Origin: Mycobacterium sp. ELW1
GTDB lineage: Bacteria > Actinomycetota > Actinomycetes > Mycobacteriales > Mycobacteriaceae
Assembly (NCBI RefSeq): GCF_008329905.1
Contig: NZ_CP032155.1
Span: forward strand, 6,181,980 to 6,245,979
Length of the DNA stretch: 64,000 nt
Direction: 5' to 3'
A program made the position numbers and the translations under genes. The notes beneath the pieces were generated by a model. That model was given only the letters and a program-made list of their open reading frames with translations. It did not search any database and had not been told where the DNA came from. The first letter of the stretch is position 1, and each line of letters begins with the position of its first letter. This document shows positions 9,019 to 15,813 of this stretch, in pieces.

Positions 9019-11253
9019 CTAGCGCGCCATGTTGGTGAACCGCGACAGATGCAACTGGTGCGCGACCGTCACGGTACGGGTCGGTCCTGCACGGTGTTTC
9101 GCGACGATCAGGTCGGCTTCACCGCCGCGCGGGTCGTCGGTTTCGAATGCATCCGGGCGGTGCAGCAATATGACCATGTCTGCATCTTGCTCGATCGATC
9201 CCGACTCACGTAGATCAGCTAACATTGGTTTCTTATCGGTGCGCTGCTCGGGACCACGGTTCAGCTGGCTCATCGCGACAACCGGAACTTCCAGTTCCTT
9301 GGCCAAAAGCTTGATCTGCCTTGAGAATTCGGACACTTCCTGCTGGCGTGACTCGACTTTCTTGCCCGACGTCATCAGCTGCAGGTAGTCGAGCACAATG
9401 AGCCGCAACCCGGCCTTCTGATGCAGCCGGCGTGCTTTCGCACGGATCTCCATCATCGTGAGGTTCGGCGAATCATCGATATACAAAGGCGCTTCGCTGA
9501 TTTCGCTCATCCGACGCGCCAGGCGTGTCCAGTCGTCGTCGGTCATCTTTCCCGAGCGCATGTCGGCGAGCTTGATCTTAGCTTCGGCCGAGAGCAGTCG
9601 CATGACGATCTCGGACTTGCTCATTTCCAGTGAGAACACGATGCTCGGAAACCGGTGCTTGATCGAGCAGGACCGCAAAAAATCGAGACCCAGGGTCGAG
9701 TTGTGGGTCGGGATCATCGCCCGCCCCGCGAGATACATGTGGTCACCGTTGTCGACCTCGACGCAGCGCACCGGAACGCTCGCGATGGGCCGGACGTCGG
9801 TGATGAACCGCGACGATGTTCGTACTTTCCCGCCGGCCCGCCGTTCCTTGTGCAACAGGGCTTTCCGGGGCAGCCCGAAAACCTCGTCATCGGTGGAGAA
9901 GTTCAGGATGAACGCCGTTGAACTCTCGTCGCGACGGCAGTCGTAGCCGAGGCTGACGATCAACTCGAACACGTCATCAGCCAGACGATGATTGGTCGTC
10001 GAGAAATCAACTGACCCGTCGCTACTCACCGCTCCGCTGGCATCCAACAGGCCGCCAAGCAGTGCACGCCGCTGAGATTCGGCGGCGCGGAGGTACTCCG
10101 CGGGAATGTGCGTGGCGTCGAAGGCGCCGATCTCGCCGCCCTCGCCCTCGACTCGCATGACGATCTCGGGTTCCGCCGGGCTGACTACCTGGCCCAGCCA
10201 CACCCCCAGCGCATACGGCGGTACGGGGAGCGCAAGGACCGCCGCCTGAAGTGGCTTCGAATTGGCCACCGCGTGGTTCCAGTGCAATGTCTCCACGATG
10301 TCGCGCGTCGTCCTCACAAGCGCAGATTGCCGCGAAGCGCGGGTCTCCGTCAGCCACTGGTGCTCAGCGTCCGCGATAAGGACTGTGCCGTCGGAGAATT
10401 CGACCTCGTAGCAGGGCCGGCCCACCATGATGTCCGTTGCCGCGACCACGCGTGTGGGGCGTCCGTCGGCGTCGATCAGGTAGTCCCCGACCTTGACCTC
10501 GCCCATCGTGGTCCAGCCCGTCGGCGTCGGCAGCGGCGTGTCCAGACCCAGCGCCTTGCCCATACCCGGACGAGCCGCCACCACGATCATCTGACCGGGA
10601 TGCAGGCCGTTGGTCAACGCATCGAGCTCCTCGAAGCCCGTCGGTACGCCCTTGGAGAGACCGCCGTTCGAGGCGATGGCGTCGATCTCGTCCATCGTCG
10701 GCTGCAGCAGATCTTCCAGCGGGAGGAAATCCTCCGCCGTTCGCCGCTCGGTGACGTCATAGATCTCGGCCTGCGCGCGGTCCACGATCTCGTTGACGTC
10801 GGCGCCTTCTGCGCCGGCGTAGCCGTACTGCACCACCCGGGTGCCGGCCTCCACGAGCCGCCGCAACAATGCCTTCTCCGCCACGATGCCCGCGTAGTAC
10901 CCCGCGTTGGCGGCCGTCGGCACCGTGGAGATCAGCGTGTGGAGATAGGGCGCACCACCGATGCGGCGCAGCAGCCCGCGACGGTCCAGCTCGGCGGCGA
11001 CGGTCACAGCGTCCGCGGGCTCACCGCGCCCATAGAGGTCCAGGATCGAGTCGTAGACGTTCTGATGGGCCGGCCGGTAGAAGTCACCCGGGCGCAGCCG
11101 CTCCAATACGTCGGCGATGGCGTCCTTGGACAGCAGCATGCCGCCCAACACCGATTGTTCGGCTGCTAAGTCTTGGGGAGGCTGGCGACCAAAGTCCTCA
11201 GAAGGAGGAGGACTGTCCATCCCGGGCTGACCGAGATCATCGACGACCGCCAT
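9019..11253 (-). CDS. dnaB: Replicative DNA helicase DnaB precursor (contains one intein)
   Basis: 744-residue precursor; removal of the 285-residue intein leaves a 459-residue helicase, a normal mycobacterial length. The N-terminal domain (QDLAAEQSVLGGML) binds primase; the C-terminal RecA-like domain has Walker A split by the intein (ARPGMGK before it, STLGLDF after it), Walker B LIVLDYLQL and the arginine-finger region LHRPDAF. It unwinds DNA at the replication fork as a hexamer. The ATG at 11253 (MAVVDDLGQPG) is preferred over one 23 codons upstream because GAGGAGG lies in front of it and family members start here. The protein ends in FTNMAR, so it is complete despite the intein-like ORF that follows in frame. 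Confidence 0.96.
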   Translation of the reverse strand: MAVVDDLGQPGMDSPPPSEDFGRQPPQDLAAEQSVLGGMLLSKDAIADVLERLRPGDFYRPAHQNVYDSILDLYGRGEPADAVTVAAELDRRGLLRRIGGAPYLHTLISTVPTAANAGYYAGIVAEKALLRRLVEAGTRVVQYGYAGAEGADVNEIVDRAQAEIYDVTERRTAEDFLPLEDLLQPTMDEIDAIASNGGLSKGVPTGFEELDALTNGLHPGQMIVVAARPGMGKALGLDTPLPTPTGWTTMGEVKVGDYLIDADGRPTRVVAATDIMVGRPCYEVEFSDGTVLIADAEHQWLTETRASRQSALVRTTRDIVETLHWNHAVANSKPLQAAVLALPVPPYALGVWLGQVVSPAEPEIVMRVEGEGGEIGAFDATHIPAEYLRAAESQRRALLGGLLDASGAVSSDGSVDFSTTNHRLADDVFELIVSLGYDCRRDESSTAFILNFSTDDEVFGLPRKALLHKERRAGGKVRTSSRFITDVRPIASVPVRCVEVDNGDHMYLAGRAMIPTHNSTLGLDFLRSCSIKHRFPSIVFSLEMSKSEIVMRLLSAEAKIKLADMRSGKMTDDDWTRLARRMSEISEAPLYIDDSPNLTMMEIRAKARRLHQKAGLRLIVLDYLQLMTSGKKVESRQQEVSEFSRQIKLLAKELEVPVVAMSQLNRGPEQRTDKKPMLADLRESGSIEQDADMVILLHRPDAFETDDPRGGEADLIVAKHRAGPTRTVTVAHQLHLSRFTNMAR
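9160..9240 (-). other. Empty second intein site of dnaB inside a rare-codon patch
   Basis: The position between Gly and Ser of LRESG-SIEQDAD (between bases 9198 and 9199) is where M. tuberculosis DnaB carries its intein. Here it is uninterrupted. Around it most codons end in A or T (AAA, CCA, TTA, GCT, GAT, CTA, CGT, GGA, CAA, GCA), and ATA follows within 20 codons. TTA, CTA and ATA are very rare in high-GC mycobacteria. The amino acids are conserved, so only the DNA has changed. Confidence 0.7.
9700..10554 (-). other. DnaB P-loop intein, class 3 type, endonuclease motifs degenerate
   Basis: Exactly 285 codons inside the Walker A loop, from ALGLDTPLP to MIPTHN, followed by extein Ser. There is no Cys or Ser at position 1 (it is Ala). 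The class 3 set Trp67 (block B, AEHQW), Cys264 (block F, VRCVEV) and Thr283 (block G, PTHN) is present, with block B His65, penultimate His284 and terminal Asn285. Splicing therefore looks competent by the class 3 route described for mycobacterial and mycobacteriophage DnaB inteins. The endonuclease part is shortened and both catalytic acids are replaced: LGVWLGQVV has Gln122 where Asp is expected, and GGLLDASG has Ser173. DnaB cannot bind ATP until this element is removed. Confidence 0.9.
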
Positions 11254-11373
11254 TGGGCTGCCCCCACCTCCTCTTGAATTGGTCGAACTTCTGTTCGATG
11301 CAGTATCAGAGGTGTACCCCACGCCCCCGACAAGCTCTCGACGTCACGATGTGAACCGCACCGCCGACGGCTC

Positions 11374-11401
11374 ACGCTAGACGTTGCTGGGGCCCTCGCA
11401 A
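11374..11401 (-). promoter_or_regulatory. Candidate dnaB promoter
   Basis: On the minus strand TTGCGA (11396-11401) and TAGCGT (11374-11379) are separated by 16 bases, a plausible SigA -35/-10 pair. It would give a leader of roughly 115 nt before the dnaB start. Motif-based only. Confidence 0.35.
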
Positions 11402-11432
11402 ACCGAGCCTGTTCATCAACCTGTTAGTGGTT

Positions 11433-11550
11433 TGTGGATAGCTGGGGAAAGAGGTGTTGAGGCGTTGGGGAAAACCTGTGGATGGCCGGCCGTTTTTGGG
11501 TTATCGCCCCAGCTAAACGCAGGGTAGTCCCGGTTGTGTGTTGTGGATGG
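11433..11550 (-). promoter_or_regulatory. Three DnaA-box-like 9-mers upstream of dnaB
   Basis: Read on the minus strand, CTATCCACA (11433-11441) and two identical CCATCCACA copies (11477-11485, 11542-11550) resemble the DnaA box TTATCCACA, with one and two mismatches. They have the same orientation and lie upstream of the candidate dnaB promoter, within the dnaB-rplI intergenic region of about 480 bp. The rest of that region shows no gene. Confidence 0.4.
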
Positions 11551-11680
11551 CAAGTTCATCGGCGTGTCGGCCCCGGTTGCGATCTCGGGCGTGTTGTGTT
11601 GCCGGAGCTTATGCGCCAGGTTAACGGACGGTTAGATTAGCTGTGGCGACCCCGCCCGGATGTGTTCGCCAGAAATACAG

Positions 11681-11726
11681 CAATTCCCCGAGGGCAGCCA
11701 CTAAGTGGCCGCCACCCGGGGAATTG
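11681..11726 (-). terminator. Stem-loop terminator after rplI
   Basis: A perfect 10-bp inverted repeat, CAATTCCCCG at 11681-11690 and CGGGGAATTG at 11717-11726, lies immediately after the rplI stop codon. No U-run follows, which is usual for mycobacterial terminators. It would end the rpsF-ssb-rpsR-rplI transcript. Confidence 0.7.
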
Positions 11727-11736
11727 ACGCAGACGG

Positions 11737-12195
11737 CTAACTCTGGGGCACGACGTCGACGGTGATGTCGACGTTCACCTCGGGGTGCAAGTGCACTCCG
11801 ACGGTGTGGGCGCCAGTCGCCTTGATGTGTGCCTTGGGCAGCTGCACGGTGCGCTTGTCCAGGCTGGGTCCGCCGGCCTTCTTGATCGCGCCGACGATGT
11901 CGTTGGCGGTCACCGAGCCGAACAGCTTGCCCGAGTCCGCAGCCGACTTCACCGGCAGCTGGATCGAACCCAGCGCGGTGATGGCGGCCTTGATCTCGTC
12001 AGCGTGCTCACGATCGCGCACGGTCTTGGTCTCGCGGGCACGACGGATCTCGTCGGCCTGCTTCTGCGCACCGCGCGAGGCCACGATGGCCAGGCCGCGC
12101 GGCAGCAGGTAGTTACGTCCGTAGCCGTCCTTCACCTCAACGGTGTCGCCGGCCGTTCCGAGGTGCTCGACCTCAGCGGTCAAAATCAGCTTCAT
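11737..12195 (-). CDS. rplI: 50S ribosomal protein L9
   Basis: 152 residues with the L9 N-terminal signature ([17 protein letters not shown], then [16 protein letters not shown]), the long connecting helix and the C-terminal domain ([13 protein letters not shown]). L9 binds 23S rRNA near the L1 stalk and helps maintain reading frame. It is the last gene of the rpsF-ssb-rpsR-rplI operon, 17 bp after rpsR, and is followed by a strong hairpin. Corresponds to Rv0056. Confidence 0.98.
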   Translation of the reverse strand: MKLILTAEVEHLGTAGDTVEVKDGYGRNYLLPRGLAIVASRGAQKQADEIRRARETKTVRDREHADEIKAAITALGSIQLPVKSAADSGKLFGSVTANDIVGAIKKAGGPSLDKRTVQLPKAHIKATGAHTVGVHLHPEVNVDITVDVVPQS

Positions 12196-12212
12196 CTCGA
12201 TACTTCCGTTCT

Positions 12213-12473
12213 CTACCGCGCCGCCGACGTGAACGGCAGCAGAGCAACCTCACGCGCGTTCTTGACGGCGATCGCGATGTCGCGCTGGTGCTGCACGCAG
12301 TTACCGGTCACCCGGCGGGCGCGGATCTTGCCGCGCTCGCTGATGTAGGTACGCAGCAATTGCGTGTCCTTGTAATCGATGTCCTGCCCCTTGCCCTTCT
12401 TGGAGCAGAACACGCATTTGCGGGTCTTGACCGGCTTTTCCGGTGCGGGACGCCGCTTGTTGGTCTTGGCCAT
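12213..12473 (-). CDS. rpsR: 30S ribosomal protein S18, zinc-binding (C+) form
   Basis: 86 residues. Cysteines in KCVFCSKKG and GNCVQHQRD form the zinc-ribbon set of the C+ paralogue. Mycobacteria also carry a cysteine-free S18 elsewhere that is used under zinc limitation. This copy is the one normally found between ssb and rplI (rpsR1). S18 sits on the 30S platform beside S6, whose gene rpsF is in the same operon. Confidence 0.97.
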   Translation of the reverse strand: MAKTNKRRPAPEKPVKTRKCVFCSKKGKGQDIDYKDTQLLRTYISERGKIRARRVTGNCVQHQRDIAIAVKNAREVALLPFTSAAR

Positions 12474-12534
12474 GGGTCAATCTCTTTCGTTCTTCACAGT
12501 CGCGCCGATGGCGCACAAAGGATTTCGTTGGGTA

Positions 12535-13053
12535 TCAGAAGGGCGGTTCGTCGTCGCCGCCGGCGAACGAACCCGACGCCGGGGCGCTGCCCCACGGGTC
12601 GTCGCCTGACTCACTTGCCGCCGCTGCCGCCGGACGGGAGCCCCCGCCACCGCCGCCACCGCCGAAGCCGCCGCCACCGCCGCCACTGCGCGAGGCCTTG
12701 TTGACCTTGGCGGTGGCATAACGCAGCGACGGGCCGATCTCGTCGACCTCGAGCTCCACAACGGTGCGCTTCTCGCCCTCGCGGGTTTCGAAGGAGCGCT
12801 GCTTCAGCCGGCCCTGAACGATCACCCGCGAACCGCGGGTGAGGCTCTCGGCCACGTTCTCGGCCGCCTCACGCCAGATGTTGCAGCGCAGGAACAGCGC
12901 CTCGCCGTCTTTCCACTCATTGGTCTGACGGTCGAACGTGCGCGGTGTGGACGCCACCGTGAAATTGGCGACGGCTGCACCGGACGGGGTGAACCGCAGT
13001 TCGGGGTCGGCCGTCAGATTTCCGACGACGGTGATGGTCGTGTCACCGGCCAC
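12535..13053 (-). CDS. ssb: Single-stranded DNA-binding protein
   Basis: 172 residues. The OB fold covers about residues 1-115 ([20 protein letters not shown], then [17 protein letters not shown]). A glycine-rich linker follows ([14 protein letters not shown]), then the acidic tip DDEPPF used to recruit partner proteins. It coats single-stranded DNA at forks and during repair. The position between rpsF and rpsR is the standard one. Confidence 0.97.
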   Translation of the reverse strand: MAGDTTITVVGNLTADPELRFTPSGAAVANFTVASTPRTFDRQTNEWKDGEALFLRCNIWREAAENVAESLTRGSRVIVQGRLKQRSFETREGEKRTVVELEVDEIGPSLRYATAKVNKASRSGGGGGGFGGGGGGGGSRPAAAAASESGDDPWGSAPASGSFAGGDDEPPF

Positions 13054-13157
13054 AGGGTCCTCCTGGCATAGGCGGATGGATTTACCGCGAAGCCTACGTA
13101 AGAGCTCCGACGCGCGGCGCGCTTATCCACTCAGCGGATAGTGAGTCCGAACTGGAC

Positions 13158-13448
13158 TCAGTGCTTATCGGTCCGCATCACCTTGGTCCGCAACACGGAC
13201 TCATTCAGGTTCAGCTGACGGTCGAGCTCGGACACGGTGGCCGGCTCGGCCTTCACGTCGACGACGGCGTAGATGCCCTCGGCGTGCTTGGCGATCTCGT
13301 AGGCCAGCCGGCGCCGGCCCCAGATGTCGACCTTGTCGACCGAACCGCCGTCACTCCGGATGACGTTCAGGAACGTCTCCAGGGACGGGGCAACGGTGCG
13401 CTCGTCGAGAGTGGGGTCAAGGATGACCATGATTTCGTATGGACGCAT
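13158..13448 (-). CDS. rpsF: 30S ribosomal protein S6
   Basis: 96 residues, [19 protein letters not shown] at the N-terminus and [20 protein letters not shown] in the middle. The ATG at 13448 is chosen because AGGAGGTGATG lies 6-16 bases upstream and S6 proteins begin MRxYE; an in-frame start 12 codons earlier would add a non-conserved tail. First gene of the rpsF-ssb-rpsR-rplI operon. S6 pairs with S18 on the 30S platform. Confidence 0.97.
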   Translation of the reverse strand: MRPYEIMVILDPTLDERTVAPSLETFLNVIRSDGGSVDKVDIWGRRRLAYEIAKHAEGIYAVVDVKAEPATVSELDRQLNLNESVLRTKVMRTDKH

Positions 13449-13559
13449 GGGAACCTCATCACCTCCTATGGTCGTAGCGGCCACGGCGTGTCCGTGGCAG
13501 AAGGGTCGCCTGCGTCGGCAACCTGCACAGGCTACCGGAGTACAGGCTGATCAGCGAAA

Positions 13560-14198
13560 TCAGCTCCGCTGGCCGTAGTACTCCAGCGCCAGCTGCAGGG
13601 TGGCATCGGAGACCTGGTCCACCGCGCCGGCGTGGAACGGAGGCTGCGGGTCGTACTCGATCATCAGCTGGCTGGCCTCCGCGGCCCGGCGCCCGACCAG
13701 CAGCTCGACCAGCCGCAACGCCATGTCGATTCCACTGGACACCCCGGCCGCGGTGATGATGCGCTCGGGCAGATGCTCGACGACCCGTTGCGGGGTGTAG
13801 ATCGCACCGAAAGACTCCAGCAACTCGGTGGCCCGCCAATGCGTACCGGCCGTCAGCCCGGTCAGCAGGCCCGCGGCCGCCAGCACCAGGCTGCCGGTGC
13901 ACACCGAGGTTGTGAACGTGGTGTGCCGGTGTACCTCGCGCACCCACTCCAGGACCGCGGTGTCGTCGACGAGGGTGCGGGTGCCGATTCCGCCGGGGAA
14001 CACCAGGATGTCGGGTTCGGTGATTTCGTCGAACGTGGCGTCGACCGTCAGCCCGAGCATGCCGTTGTCACTGCGGACCTCGCCGCGACGATGCCCGACG
14101 AACACCACGTCGATCGACGGGATGCGCTGCAGGACCTCATATGGACCGATCGCGTCCAGTGCGGTGTTACGCGGGAACAGTGCTATCGCGGCTTGCAT
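13560..14198 (-). CDS. DJ-1/PfpI family protein (isonitrile hydratase-like)
   Basis: 212 residues with the class I glutamine amidotransferase-like fold. ILVFPGGIGTRTLV and TTSVCTGSLVLAAAGLL show the nucleophile elbow with its Cys, and GTHWRATELLESFGA follows as in the InhA/GlxA group. There is no AraC-type DNA-binding tail, so it is an enzyme-type member rather than a regulator. The ATG at 14198 (MQAAIALFP) is preferred; it overlaps the end of the upstream glycosyltransferase gene by 32 bp, so the two are probably translated together. Corresponds to Rv0052. The substrate is unknown. Confidence 0.85.
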   Translation of the reverse strand: MQAAIALFPRNTALDAIGPYEVLQRIPSIDVVFVGHRRGEVRSDNGMLGLTVDATFDEITEPDILVFPGGIGTRTLVDDTAVLEWVREVHRHTTFTTSVCTGSLVLAAAGLLTGLTAGTHWRATELLESFGAIYTPQRVVEHLPERIITAAGVSSGIDMALRLVELLVGRRAAEASQLMIEYDPQPPFHAGAVDQVSDATLQLALEYYGQRS

Positions 14199-15813
14199 CC
14201 GGTGCCTCTTGTTCCTCGGGCGCATCCGCAGCGGCCGTCGCGCGTGGGCGCAACCACCGCGGGAACCATGTCGGGTACGCGTCTGGGGCGCCGTCGAACA
14301 CGCCCCCGGCGGGATCGTCCACCCGGCCGCCCCACCGCACCAAATCCAGTTCGGGCCGGTAGATCTGGCGCACGACCAACACCATCAGGCCCACCACCGC
14401 GATGTCGCGCAGCAGCACGGTTGCGGTGAACCACTGCTCGGGCAGGCCCTTGTTGGCCTCGCCGTACAGGTAGTACATCCGCGGCACCCACACGAGCATG
14501 TCGATGGTCATCCACGCCAACAGGATTCGGCGCTGCGGCAGGGCCAGCACCGCCAGCGGCACCAGCCACAGCGAGAACTGCGGGCTCCACACCTTGTTCA
14601 CCAACAGGAACGCCGCCACCGTCAGGAACGCCAGCTGCGCCACCCGGGGCCGCTGCGGCGCGGTCAGGGCGATGTAAGCGATTGCCGCGCAGCACAAAAC
14701 GAACAGCACGGCGACGAAGGTGTTGAGGATGACCGGCGGCTGCCAGAACCCGAGGTTCGTGTCGAAGCCGTCCCAGCCGGTGAACGACTTCACCACGTTG
14801 TACAGCGAATCCATGTCATCCCCGCGCCGGGAGTTGAGCCGGAAGAACTCCGACCAGCCGCGCGGAAACAGCACCATCACCGGAAGGTTCACCACGAACC
14901 AGGCGCCCACCGCGGACACCACAGTCTTGGCGGCCTCAGGCATCCGGTCGGTGCGGATCGCCAGCACCAGCAACGGCAGCAGCAGCAGCGCCGGATAGAG
15001 CTTCGCCGCCACCCCGAGCCCGATCAGAATCCCGGCGAGCACCGGCTTCTTGCGCGCCCACGCCAGCAAGCCACCGATCGCCAAAGCTGTTGCCAGTGCA
15101 TCGAAATTGGTGAAGATCTGGAAGATAAGAACCGGGGACGCGGCCACCAGCGCGGCATCCCACACCCGCCGGCCGGCCAGCCACGATGACGCCCATACCG
15201 TCGTCAGCCACGCCAATGCCAGCCCGATCGCCGCGAAGTTGAAGAACATCACCACTTCGGCGACAACGGGCAGCGACACCATTTTGGCGACCGCCGTGTA
15301 AGTCTTGGCCAGCGCCATCGACACGTACTGGTACACCCCGGTCAGCACCGGATATTCCATGTAGCGGACCGCGGGCTTGCCGTCATACCGGATCTGCGGC
15401 CGGCCGCTCGAGTCTGTCTCGATCCAGCTCGACTTGTACGGAAAGCGGCCCTGGCTCAACAACTCTGCACCGTAGAGCGGCACGGTGTCGGAGTAGCACA
15501 GCTCGAAATAGGCGCGCTGGTTCTGCCAGTTGGCCACCCGCTGGTCGGGTGTGCCGGTACCCACCGTCTGCAGGCACGGCGCCTTTGTCGACCATCCCAG
15601 GGCCAGCACCACAAGCGCCATCAGGAACATGACCCGCAACGGGGTGAAGATCCGGCTCCGGCCGATCAGGGCGTGCCGGCCCACCGGACCGCCCACGACT
15701 TCCGAGAGTGCCGCGCCGACAGCGTCATTGCGACTCGGCATGTCACGATCGTCCGCACTGCGCCGATCCTCGGCCAGCGGTGCAGGTGAGACGGTGGGGC
15801 GGCCGTCGATCAC
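14167..15813 (-). CDS. GT87-type polyprenyl-phosphate-dependent glycosyltransferase, integral membrane
   Basis: 548 residues with about ten hydrophobic segments beginning at residue 57 (PLRVMFLMALVVLALGW). Features shared with mycobacterial GT87 (mannosyl/arabinosyl-type) transferases are an extracytoplasmic first loop, the FTNFDALATALAIGG segment and the KVWSPQFSLWLVPLAVLALP segment. Such enzymes take sugars from decaprenyl-phosphate carriers to build envelope polymers; donor and acceptor here are unknown. The C-terminal 60 residues are cytoplasmic and Pro/Asp-rich. The GTG start overlaps the ponA1 stop in a GTGA, so it is coupled to ponA1. Corresponds to Rv0051. Confidence 0.85.
   Translation of the reverse strand: MIDGRPTVSPAPLAEDRRSADDRDMPSRNDAVGAALSEVVGGPVGRHALIGRSRIFTPLRVMFLMALVVLALGWSTKAPCLQTVGTGTPDQRVANWQNQRAYFELCYSDTVPLYGAELLSQGRFPYKSSWIETDSSGRPQIRYDGKPAVRYMEYPVLTGVYQYVSMALAKTYTAVAKMVSLPVVAEVVMFFNFAAIGLALAWLTTVWASSWLAGRRVWDAALVAASPVLIFQIFTNFDALATALAIGGLLAWARKKPVLAGILIGLGVAAKLYPALLLLPLLVLAIRTDRMPEAAKTVVSAVGAWFVVNLPVMVLFPRGWSEFFRLNSRRGDDMDSLYNVVKSFTGWDGFDTNLGFWQPPVILNTFVAVLFVLCCAAIAYIALTAPQRPRVAQLAFLTVAAFLLVNKVWSPQFSLWLVPLAVLALPQRRILLAWMTIDMLVWVPRMYYLYGEANKGLPEQWFTATVLLRDIAVVGLMVLVVRQIYRPELDLVRWGGRVDDPAGGVFDGAPDAYPTWFPRWLRPRATAAADAPEEQEAPDASRDSTVPA

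Noticed and set aside
9019..11253. The idea that dnaB is truncated or frameshifted by the following intein-like ORF
   Set aside because: The helicase reading frame is continuous to the normal C-terminus FTNMAR; the following ORF is extra sequence, not a missing part.
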